A DNA stretch of 64,000 nucleotides from an uncultured Alphaproteobacteria bacterium (GTDB lineage Bacteria > Pseudomonadota > Alphaproteobacteria > Methylaequorales > Methylaequoraceae). The position numbers and the translations under genes were made by a program. The stretch spans positions 130,682 to 194,681 of the forward strand of contig CABZJY010000001.1 in the NCBI GenBank assembly GCA_902526175.1, written 5' to 3'. Positions within the stretch are counted from its first letter, which is position 1. Every line of letters starts with the position of its first letter. The notes below the pieces were generated by a model that saw nothing but the letters and a program-made list of their open reading frames with translations, did no database searches and was not told the origin of the DNA. Shown piece after piece: positions 1 through 6,653 of this stretch.

Positions 1-1212
1 ATTAGAAAATATAAAGCTCCTTTTTTTGAGCCATCATTAAATGATTTAATAAAAAAAAATATAATAAAAAAACAATTTTATATAACCTCTGATATTTCAT
101 TTGCAGTTAAAAATACCCAAATAACATTTATCTGTGTTGGTACACCATCGCTTAAAAATGGTAGTATTGATTTATCACAAATTTTAGAGGTAAGTGAACA
201 AATTGGGAGTTTGTTAAAATACAAAAGGGAGAAACAATTACTAATTGTTAAAAGTACAGTTATACCAGGCACAACCGAAAAATATGTTGAAAAAATAATT
301 CAAAAATATACTAAAAACTTTTCCATTGCTTCAAATCCAGAATTTTTGAGACAAGGTTCAGCTGTTAAAGATTTTATGCAACCCGATAGAATCGTCATAG
401 GCTGCAAAGAAAATGAAACAAAAAAAATTTTCAGGAAACTATATTACAAATTTAAAGAAAAACTATTTTATACAACCATAATAAATTCAGAATTAATAAA
501 ATATACATCTAATTATTTTCTGGCAACCATGATCTCGTTCAGTAATGAGATAGCAAATATTTGTGAAAAAGTGGAAAACACTGATGTGACTGAAATTTTA
601 AATTGTATTCATTTAGATAAAAGAATAAGTCCAAATTTTAAAAATAAAAATCAATTTCCTGAGATTACAAATTATTTAAAAGCTGGTGGGGGGTTTGGTG
701 GTTCTTGTCTGCCAAAGGATACAAAGGCACTTAAGTTTTTTTCAAAAAAAAATAATGTTAAAGTTCCTCTCTTAGATTCAGTTATTGCAATTAATAATGA
801 TAGAACAAAAATCATTGCTAATAAAATTAAGCAAGTTCTTAAAAAAAAAAAAAGAATTATTTTAGTTGGTATTACCTTTAAAAAAGGAACAGACGATTTG
901 AGAGATTCTCCTTCATTAAAACTTCTGAAAGAGTTATTAAAATATAACTTTAAAATTGAAATTTATGATGAAATGTACAAAAAAAAGCCAAAAAATGATT
1001 TATTCAACAATTGTAACTTTATTAATAATTTACAACATTCAGTCAAAAAAACCGATTGTATAGTAGTTGCAACCGAAACAAAAGTAATTAACAATTTAAA
1101 TATAAATAGCTCAAAAAAGATAATCTTATTTGACACAAGAAATTGCATAGACAAAAAAGTTATATCAGAAAATTTCATACTTTATTCTATAGGGAGAATT
1201 AATTCAATATGA
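1..1212 (+). CDS. Nucleotide-sugar 6-dehydrogenase (UDP-Glc/GDP-Man dehydrogenase family), 5' truncated by window edge
   Basis: This NAD-dependent enzyme oxidises a nucleotide-hexose to its uronate for surface polysaccharide. The ORF track starts it at 211, but the same frame is open to base 1 and reads family sequence (YKAPFFEPSL, then VGTPS near base 140), so the gene begins outside the window. Visible motifs are VKSTVIPGTT, NPEFLRQGSAVKDF followed by PDRIVIG, and the catalytic-Cys signature FGGSCLPKDT, followed by the C-terminal UDP-binding-type domain. The missing part is the N-terminal Rossmann strand. Substrate cannot be fixed: the NPEFLR region resembles UDP-glucose enzymes, while LDKRISP before the Cys loop recalls GDP-mannose ones. 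The stop overlaps the next start by 4 nt (ATGA), implying one operon. Confidence 0.9.
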   Translation: MRKYKAPFFEPSLNDLIKKNIIKKQFYITSDISFAVKNTQITFICVGTPSLKNGSIDLSQILEVSEQIGSLLKYKREKQLLIVKSTVIPGTTEKYVEKIIQKYTKNFSIASNPEFLRQGSAVKDFMQPDRIVIGCKENETKKIFRKLYYKFKEKLFYTTIINSELIKYTSNYFLATMISFSNEIANICEKVENTDVTEILNCIHLDKRISPNFKNKNQFPEITNYLKAGGGFGGSCLPKDTKALKFFSKKNNVKVPLLDSVIAINNDRTKIIANKIKQVLKKKKRIILVGITFKKGTDDLRDSPSLKLLKELLKYNFKIEIYDEMYKKKPKNDLFNNCNFINNLQHSVKKTDCIVVATETKVINNLNINSSKKIILFDTRNCIDKKVISENFILYSIGRINSI

Positions 1213-2336
1213 AGGATCTATTAAGCTTAGTTATTCCAACATTTCAAAGACCAAGTTATCTAAAGAGAAAATTATTTCACTTAAACTTACAGTCCTGCAA
1301 TTTTAAAATTTTAATTTTAGATACAAGTACAGGCTTATTTCTGAATCACAACAAGAAAACTATAAAATTTTATTCTAGCAAACTTGATATTAATTATTAC
1401 GCCATTAGTCCAAATCAGTTTAACTTTCCAAAAAAGATCTATCATGCATTAACTCTTGTAAAAACTAAGTACGCAATACTTACTTTTGATGATGACTATG
1501 TAAATATTTTAACATTACAAAACTGTGTTTCTTTTTTAGAAAACAATACTGAATTTGTTGCTGCAAATGGTATTGTACTTAATCATATTTTAGCAAAAAA
1601 AAAAAATTTTAGGGTACCAATACTTGGAAAATATGATGTACATGCTAATAAAAATAATTATGAGAGATGTATTGAGTACTTCCATTCTAGAAGAAAAAGG
1701 AATCAGCTTTTTCATGTTTGGAGAACTGCAACACTAAAGAAATTATTTAAACCGTTTAATAAAAGTGAATGGAAAAAGTATACGGAAATTTTATTTAATT
1801 TATCTGCAATTAATTCTGGAAGAATTTATTTCGTCAATAAGATATTTGAAATTCGAAATGTTGATTATAACAAAGACAAATACCAAGAAAATAGTATCCC
1901 TATGTTTAGAGAACACTTTTATAAAGATTTTTTTGACAAAAATTTTTATTTAACAGTTAAAAATTTTTATAAAATGATGTTAGAGATTTTTCCAAATTCT
2001 AGTCAATATGAAAAAGAAAAATATTTTAGAGATACATTTTATCTATATCTTAATATGAGATTGATGTATTCTAGTGAAAATAAAATGAAATATTTATTTG
2101 AAAAAAAGCAAAATCCCTTTGAACGTATTAGAAAATATATTAGTCTTATTAAATTAAAATCTTTACGAAATTTTATTAATAATTTGGATTTTTATAGTTT
2201 AAATCATCTCATAACCATGCTGAATTATGACCCTGGATTAGACTACACCCATGCCTGTCTAAGCAATAAAAACTCACCTAACAATAAATTTTATAATACA
2301 GTGGTTACATCATTTAAAAAAATAAAGTGTGATTAA
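1209..2336 (+). CDS. Putative GT-A-fold glycosyltransferase
   Basis: The 375-aa protein opens with the family-2-like nucleotide-binding strand LSLVIPTFQRPSYLKRKL and carries FDDDYVN near residue 95, the position of the metal-binding DxD motif. The rest is poorly conserved and rich in aromatic and basic residues, with no membrane anchor seen. It overlaps the dehydrogenase by 4 nt and shares a base with the downstream methyltransferase (TAATG), so the three are translationally coupled. The likely role is transfer of a sugar during surface glycan assembly; donor and acceptor are unknown. It may belong to the set sometimes named TIGR00180-type glycosyltransferases, which I cannot confirm without a profile search. 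Confidence 0.75.
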   Translation: MKDLLSLVIPTFQRPSYLKRKLFHLNLQSCNFKILILDTSTGLFLNHNKKTIKFYSSKLDINYYAISPNQFNFPKKIYHALTLVKTKYAILTFDDDYVNILTLQNCVSFLENNTEFVAANGIVLNHILAKKKNFRVPILGKYDVHANKNNYERCIEYFHSRRKRNQLFHVWRTATLKKLFKPFNKSEWKKYTEILFNLSAINSGRIYFVNKIFEIRNVDYNKDKYQENSIPMFREHFYKDFFDKNFYLTVKNFYKMMLEIFPNSSQYEKEKYFRDTFYLYLNMRLMYSSENKMKYLFEKKQNPFERIRKYISLIKLKSLRNFINNLDFYSLNHLITMLNYDPGLDYTHACLSNKNSPNNKFYNTVVTSFKKIKCD

Positions 2337-3640
2337 TGAAAATTGAAAAATGTAGAATCTGTTGTAACAGGAAATTTAAAAAAATAATTAGTTTAGGGAA
2401 CCAATGCTTAACAAGTGTTTACCCAAAACCTGAATCAAAAGATCCCAGCAAATCTGGGCTTGAATTGGTCTTATGTGATTCAAAAAATAAACCAGAATTA
2501 AAATGTAATTTAGTACAACTTTACCATAACGCAGATATTAAAGAAATGTATGGAACAACATACGGATATTTCTCTTCAATTAGTCCAACAATGGTAACTC
2601 ACTTAGAGGACATAATAAAATTTACTAAAAGACATGTAAACTTAAATTCAGGTGATGCAGTCTTAGATATAGGTTGTAACGATGGGACGCTTTTAAATAA
2701 GTATGGCTTTGAAAAAAAATTAAAAAGATACGGAGTAGATCCATCAAGTGAAAAATTTTTACATATGTTTCAAAACGATATTAAAGTTTTAACAGACTTT
2801 TTTTCTTACAACAAAGTTAATGAATTTTCAGAGGGAAAAAAATTTAAAGTCATAAGTTCAATTGCAATGTTTTACGACATCGATGATCCAGTCGAATTTG
2901 CAAAATCTATAGAACTTTTACTTGATGATGAAGGTTTTTGGATAATTGAAATAGCTTATTTGCCGCTAATGATGAAAAATTTAGCTTATGATCAAATCAT
3001 GCATGAACATTTGACTTATCTTTCGTTGAGACAAATGGAAATTATTTTTGAAAAATCAAAACTAAAATTAGTAGATTTTTCAATAAATTCAGTTAATGGT
3101 GGGAGTATTCTTCTTGCAGCTTGTAAAAAAGACTTTAACTGTGACATTAATGTTGAGAAAATTAAAACTTTAAGAGAAGAGGAAAAAGTCCTTTCTAATT
3201 TCGATGTTTATAAAAGATTTGCTGAAAGAATAAAAAAGCATAAATCTAAATTGCTTAAACTTCTAACTGATTTAAAAGAAAAAAAATCAACTATTATGGG
3301 TTATGGAGCTTCAACAAAAGGTAATGTTATTCTTAACTATTGTGGAATTAATAAAAATTTATTACCAGAGATATGTGATCAAAATCCAGAAAAACCTGGT
3401 TTGGTTACTCCTGGATCTCGAATTCCAATTGTTTCCAAAAAAGAAATGAGGAAAAAAAACCCTGACTATATTTTAGTACTAATTTGGCATTTTAGAAAGG
3501 AAGTTATCAAAGATGAAATTGATTATATTAAAAATGGTGGAAATCTTATTTTTCATTTACCAAAAATTCACATTGTAAATAAAAACAATTACAAAAAATA
3601 TTGTAATTCAGATTTTTCTGATCTTTCTTTTCATCTTTAA
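2336..3640 (+). CDS. SAM-dependent sugar C-methyltransferase (TylC3/NovU-like, three-domain)
   Basis: This protein probably transfers a methyl group from S-adenosylmethionine to a carbon of a nucleotide-linked deoxysugar. The N-terminus has a putative zinc-binding segment (KCRICC at 5-10, a second Cys pair near 47 and 57). The central Rossmann methyltransferase domain carries the SAM motif VLDIGCNDGTLL at 109-120. MHEHLTYLSL is the family's His-rich catalytic-region signature. The C-terminal domain contains GYGASTKGN and ends the 434-aa protein at the usual family length. Neighbouring cytidylyltransferase and SDR genes support a branched or methylated CDP-sugar product, which is inference. 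It ends base-to-base against the convergent gene at 3641. Confidence 0.85.
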   Translation: MKIEKCRICCNRKFKKIISLGNQCLTSVYPKPESKDPSKSGLELVLCDSKNKPELKCNLVQLYHNADIKEMYGTTYGYFSSISPTMVTHLEDIIKFTKRHVNLNSGDAVLDIGCNDGTLLNKYGFEKKLKRYGVDPSSEKFLHMFQNDIKVLTDFFSYNKVNEFSEGKKFKVISSIAMFYDIDDPVEFAKSIELLLDDEGFWIIEIAYLPLMMKNLAYDQIMHEHLTYLSLRQMEIIFEKSKLKLVDFSINSVNGGSILLAACKKDFNCDINVEKIKTLREEEKVLSNFDVYKRFAERIKKHKSKLLKLLTDLKEKKSTIMGYGASTKGNVILNYCGINKNLLPEICDQNPEKPGLVTPGSRIPIVSKKEMRKKNPDYILVLIWHFRKEVIKDEIDYIKNGGNLIFHLPKIHIVNKNNYKKYCNSDFSDLSFHL

Positions 3641-4714
3641 TTATAAATAGGACTTAATTGTTCTCTCTATGCCTTTTTCAAGACTAACAATAGGATTCCA
3701 TGTAATAGTGGACTTAATTCTTGATAAATCTGGTGATCTCCTTTTTGGGCTATCTGTATTATAATGAACATCAAAACTTTTTTTAAAAATTACCTTATTT
3801 GTATTTGATTTAATCACTCTTTTACCCACTTTAAGAACTAGATCTGCTAACTCTTTCATCGTAATCTCAATCTCATCATTTCCAACATTAAATGCTAAAA
3901 ATTCTTCAGGTTGTTTAAGTAAAAGTAACAATATTGCAGATACTGCATCAGAAACATAACAGAAAGATCTAGTCGATTTCCCATCACTAAAAATTTCAAT
4001 ATCTGAGTTATTTAAAACAGACTTTATACAATCTGGTACTAGTCTTTTATCATCTAAATTTTGACCTGGACCAAATACATTAAATGGCCTGATTGTATTA
4101 ACTGCAAGTTTGTACTTTGTTTTATAGACATATGCAAGTGTCTCTGCAATTCTTTTTGATTCGTCATAACATGCTCTTGGACCTTCACAAGAAACATTTC
4201 CATTAAACTGTTCATTGGTAGGTATGTTGTTATTGTCTGGGTCACCATAAACCTCACTGCTACTCATTATAACAACATTAGTAACTTTTTTTAAAACAGC
4301 CAGCTTCAAAACATTTCTCGTTCCAGAAACATTTGCATCTAGCGTTTCGAGGGGATAAATTCTATAGATGGATGGTGAAGCTATACTTGCACCGTGAATT
4401 ATGTAGTCCACATCATTAATATTAACACTTTTACTTACATCAGTATTGTAGAACTTTATTTCATTTTCATTGATTAAATGTTTTAATCTTGTTTTTTTGC
4501 TGGAAGAAAAATTATCCATTGCGTGAACAAAGCATCTGTTGGAAGGTTCTAGGGATTTGTTCCATTGATTAATTACATCAACAAAATAGCTACACAAAAA
4601 ACCATTTGCTCCTGTAATAAGTAGACTTTTATTTTTGAGATAATCTAATGAACTACCAACTCTCTTAATTATGTGAGAACAATCTTCTTCAATTATTTTG
4701 GAGTAATTTGACAT
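3641..4714 (-). CDS. Extended SDR: NAD-dependent sugar epimerase/dehydratase, UDP-glucuronate-decarboxylase-like
   Basis: The 357-aa extended short-chain dehydrogenase acts on a nucleotide sugar. The cofactor motif is TGANGFLC (34-41): the third glycine of the usual GxxGxxG is cysteine here. SSSEVYG supplies the catalytic Ser region, and GPRACYDESKR gives the Tyr-x3-Lys pair in the exact context seen in UXS-type decarboxylases. RPFNVFGPGQ and the distal GKSTRSFCYVSD fit the substrate domain. A roughly 30-residue N-terminal extension precedes the Rossmann fold. It is transcribed behind the cytidylyltransferase with a 3-nt gap. Function could be decarboxylase, 4,6-dehydratase or epimerase; the sequence does not decide. 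Confidence 0.85.
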   Translation of the reverse strand: MSNYSKIIEEDCSHIIKRVGSSLDYLKNKSLLITGANGFLCSYFVDVINQWNKSLEPSNRCFVHAMDNFSSSKKTRLKHLINENEIKFYNTDVSKSVNINDVDYIIHGASIASPSIYRIYPLETLDANVSGTRNVLKLAVLKKVTNVVIMSSSEVYGDPDNNNIPTNEQFNGNVSCEGPRACYDESKRIAETLAYVYKTKYKLAVNTIRPFNVFGPGQNLDDKRLVPDCIKSVLNNSDIEIFSDGKSTRSFCYVSDAVSAILLLLLKQPEEFLAFNVGNDEIEITMKELADLVLKVGKRVIKSNTNKVIFKKSFDVHYNTDSPKRRSPDLSRIKSTITWNPIVSLEKGIERTIKSYL

Positions 4715-4717
4715 TTA

Positions 4718-5485
4718 TTACCAAATTTTCCAATCAGCTTTTTTGTCTTTCCATAAAGATTCCAAAAGATGTTTATCTCTCAAAGCATCCATACATTGCC
4801 AAAATCCATGATGTTTGTATGCCGACAGTTTTTTTTCTTTTGCAATTTTTTCAAGCACATCCACTTCTAAGATATCATTATCAGATTTGAGAAAGTCAAA
4901 AATCTCGGGTTCTACTACCATAAACCCACCATTTATCCATCCTTCCTGAATCTGATTTTTTTCTACAAAACTCTTAATTTTGTCTCCTTCAAACTCTATA
5001 CCTCCAAACCTCGCCGGAGGTCTTACAGCAGAAATGGTAACAATAGATTTTTGAGATTTATGAAATGAAATTAACTTATTTAAATCTATGTTACTTAATC
5101 CATCTCCATACGTAAGTAAAAACCTTTGATTACCAATAATATTTTGTAACCTTTTTACCCTTCCTCCTGTCATAGTATTAAGTCCAGTTTCAACTAAATG
5201 AATTTTCCAGTCTTCTGAGAAATCTCTGGGTTTTGAAATATTTTTTTTCTTAAAATCTAAATACATATCACCACTAATCTGAGAATAATTAAGAAAATAT
5301 GTTTTTATCATTTCTGCCTTATAACCTAAGGCAATAACAAATTCATTAAAGGTAAAAGCTGAATAATATTTCATTATATGCCATAGTATTGGCATTTCCC
5401 CTATTTCAACCATCGGTTTAGGCTTGATAATAGTTTCTTCACTCAATCGAGTTCCAAAACCTCCTGCAAGAATTAATACTTTCAT
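4718..5485 (-). CDS. rfbF: Glucose-1-phosphate cytidylyltransferase
   Basis: RfbF makes CDP-glucose from glucose-1-phosphate and CTP, the first step to CDP-dideoxy and branched sugars. The N-terminus MKVLILAGGFGTRLSEET with KPKPMVEIGEMPILWHI is diagnostic of the family. YGDGLSNIDL and the C-terminal NGGFMVVEP and HGFWQCMDALRDK segments complete the fold. The track begins 9 codons earlier (5512); I prefer the internal Met because the conserved strand starts there. No CDP-glucose 4,6-dehydratase (rfbG) lies in the window, so the next step must be elsewhere or done by the adjacent SDR. It is the first gene of the two-gene minus-strand unit. Confidence 0.93.
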   Translation of the reverse strand: MKVLILAGGFGTRLSEETIIKPKPMVEIGEMPILWHIMKYYSAFTFNEFVIALGYKAEMIKTYFLNYSQISGDMYLDFKKKNISKPRDFSEDWKIHLVETGLNTMTGGRVKRLQNIIGNQRFLLTYGDGLSNIDLNKLISFHKSQKSIVTISAVRPPARFGGIEFEGDKIKSFVEKNQIQEGWINGGFMVVEPEIFDFLKSDNDILEVDVLEKIAKEKKLSAYKHHGFWQCMDALRDKHLLESLWKDKKADWKIW

Positions 5486-5732
5486 ATGTTTAATTTGATT
5501 AAAACTTATCACAGGCTTTTAACTAAAAGAAGAGAAATAAAGAATATTTTTTTGTTACTATGTATTTATCGAATTTTGTATCTTAAGTATTTATTAGAAA
5601 TTTATTTCTTTTTACATATTTCAATAAGAAAGTTTCTCCTCTTATTTTATAGTATTAAATTTTAAAAATAAAATAGTATTACCTTCTCAAAAAATGATAC
5701 AAATTTTCTATATTTTACTGATTTAATAAAAA

Positions 5733-5897
5733 ATGATTGATAAATTTAAAGAAAGTATTCATCAAGAGTTTGAAAGATTCATGAGAGATGAAATGGAAGA
5801 TAGTGAAAAAAAAAGATATATTAAATCTAAGAGATACAAAATTATGATTAAAGAAATATCCAAGATTTTGATAGAAAAAAGTTTAAAGAAAAACTAA
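5733..5897 (+). CDS. Small charged hypothetical protein (54 aa)
   Basis: ATG at 5733 opens 54 codons ending in TAA, below the ORF-track cutoff. The product is very rich in Lys, Glu and Asp (FERFMRDEMEDSEKKRY) and should be helical with no signal or membrane segment. No Shine-Dalgarno is visible, but few genes here have one. The acidic/basic pattern and absence of homopolymer codons make it more gene-like than the flanking sequence. I do not recognise a family. It stands alone between the sugar cluster and tRNA-Leu. Confidence 0.45.
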   Translation: MIDKFKESIHQEFERFMRDEMEDSEKKRYIKSKRYKIMIKEISKILIEKSLKKN

Positions 5898-6138
5898 AAA
5901 AGATCAATAAGTTAAACATTCTTTATTTTTTTTTAAACCAAATATTAATTTAAATTAAAATTAGTAAGAAGATAAGCCAGAAAACTTTAATTATCATGAT
6001 CGAACTACGAATTCATTTCTTCTGCAAGAGTAGATTTAAAATATCAATAGTTTTATGATTTAGAAATTAAATTCTTAAAAACTTGCAAAATAATTTCAAA
6101 TCTGGAATAAAAATAACATCAACTAAGATAAAATCTTT
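5898..6138. other. Intergenic stretch before tRNA-Leu
   Basis: This is AT-rich spacer with no ORF above about 20 codons. A loose promoter for the tRNA may be TTGCAA at 6083 with TAAAAA at 6108 (19-nt spacer), but neither box is convincing. The companion stretch 5513-5732 likewise shows nothing beyond short direct repeats of AAAATAGTATT-like sequence. Confidence 0.5.
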
Positions 6139-6226
6139 GCGCTCGTGCTGAAATTGGTAAACAGACTGGACTTAAAATCCAGCGGAACATTGTTCCTTGT
6201 CGGTTCAAGTCCGACCGAGCGCACCA
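6139..6226 (+). tRNA. tRNA-Leu (anticodon UAA), CCA encoded
   Basis: The acceptor stem GCGCTCG (6139-6145) pairs with CGAGCGC (6216-6222), followed by discriminator A and an encoded CCA. The anticodon stem CTGGA/TCCAG encloses loop CTTAAAA, giving anticodon TAA. A long class-II variable arm (CGGAACATTGTTCCTTG) and the T arm GTCGGTTCAAGTCCGAC confirm a leucine tRNA. It sits at the edge of the polysaccharide cluster. Confidence 0.97.
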
Positions 6227-6249
6227 AATGAAAAGTAAATTCTATTTAT

Positions 6250-6276
6250 AAAAAAAAGGGGATTTTTAATCCCCTT
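6250..6276 (-). terminator. Rho-independent terminator of the minus-strand mini-gene
   Basis: A perfect 9-bp stem (AAGGGGATT/AATCCCCTT, 6256-6276) with a 3-nt loop is followed on the minus strand by a run of U (the A tract at 6250-6257 on +). On the + strand the hairpin is followed by TATCG, not T, so it does not look like the terminator of tRNA-Leu. Confidence 0.8.
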
Positions 6277-6292
6277 ATCGTATTAATTTCGG

Positions 6293-6361
6293 TCAATTTA
6301 ACTTTTCTAATTAACTTTATTGTTGAGATTATCTGACAAATAGTTAATTAAGTTAAATTGA
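6293..6361 (-). repeat. 20-bp bulged inverted repeat (hairpin) within the mini-gene
   Basis: TCAATTTAACT (6293-6303) pairs with AGTTAAATTGA (6351-6361), and TAATTAACT (6308-6316) pairs with AGTTAATTA (6342-6350). A 4-nt one-sided bulge (6304-6307) separates the two helices and a 25-nt loop closes the structure. In the minus-strand transcript it covers codons 8-25 and the stop of the small ORF. Confidence 0.75.
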
Positions 6362-6384
6362 GTTTCATTTTTAATACTAGACAT
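6307..6384 (-). CDS. 25-aa small protein with an exceptionally strong ribosome-binding site
   Basis: ATG at 6384 to TAG at 6307 encodes a polar, Asn-rich peptide (starting MSSIKNETQF and ending NNKVN) with a possible amphipathic helix NLINYLSDNLNN; there is no membrane segment. Support comes from its setting, not its composition: the preceding sequence TAAAGGAGGTGATCTG puts AGGAGG 7 nt from the ATG, and a promoter and terminator frame the ORF closely. The hairpin embedded in the ORF must be opened by a translating ribosome. No family is recognised. It could instead be an RNA gene whose ORF is incidental. Confidence 0.5.
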   Translation of the reverse strand: MSSIKNETQFNLINYLSDNLNNKVN

Positions 6385-6400
6385 CAGATCACCTCCTTTA
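6385..6400 (-). promoter_or_regulatory. Extended Shine-Dalgarno (13-nt match to 16S 3' end)
   Basis: On the minus strand AAAGGAGGTGATC is complementary to the whole universal 16S rRNA tail GATCACCTCCTTT. Most genes in this window show only a short or no Shine-Dalgarno, so this is an outlier. Confidence 0.75.
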
Positions 6401-6420
6401 AATTAGTTAATAATTTTTAT

Positions 6421-6449
6421 ATAGTACAAATTTTTAAAAAGTAATTCAA
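6421..6449 (-). promoter_or_regulatory. Sigma70-type promoter of the mini-gene
   Basis: The -35 TTGAAT (6449-6444) and -10 TACTAT (6426-6421) are separated by exactly 17 nt. Predicted initiation is near 6414, leaving a leader of about 30 nt to the ATG at 6384. Confidence 0.6.
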
Positions 6450-6530
6450 ATGTAAATTTAATTGATTATATGTGTTATCAATCTTTAAACTGTAAAATCT
6501 TTTGTAAAGAAATTTTTATTTATTTTATTT

Positions 6531-6653
6531 ATGAAAAAATTCCTACCTCTTATAATTTTTTGCGCAATTATATTTTATGGATTTTATGAAAGTTATAAAA
6601 ATAAAGTTGAAAAATATCCAAAAATATTTAATACAGAAAATACCTTTGATTAA
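6531..6653 (+). CDS. Small single-span membrane protein (40 aa), overlapping the next ORF
   Basis: ATG AAA AAA at 6531 opens a 40-codon ORF: a lysine pair, one hydrophobic helix (FLPLIIFCAIIFYGF) and a charged tail ending NTFD. It has the classical look of a small inner-membrane protein or uncleaved signal anchor. It overlaps the annotated start of the metallophosphoesterase in another frame. If that gene really starts at TTG 6646, the overlap shrinks to 8 nt, normal for this genome. No homologue recognised. Confidence 0.4.
   Translation: MKKFLPLIIFCAIIFYGFYESYKNKVEKYPKIFNTENTFD

Larger units (their letters stand above)
6250..6414 (-). ncRNA. Putative short structured transcript carrying a 25-codon ORF
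   Basis: All signals of a stand-alone minus-strand gene of about 165 nt are present. There is a sigma70-type promoter (TTGAAT, 17 nt, TACTAT) predicting a start near 6414. Then come a Shine-Dalgarno fully complementary to the 16S 3' end, a 25-codon ORF, a long hairpin inside that ORF, and a hairpin-plus-U terminator. It could be a small-protein mRNA, a structural sRNA with an ORF-like segment, or a ribosome-binding decoy. I do not recognise it as a known RNA family; the boundaries are inferred from the signals. Confidence 0.5.

Noticed and set aside
6256-6276. Hairpin as terminator of tRNA-Leu
   Set aside because: On + the stem is followed by TATCG; the T tract needed exists only on the minus strand.
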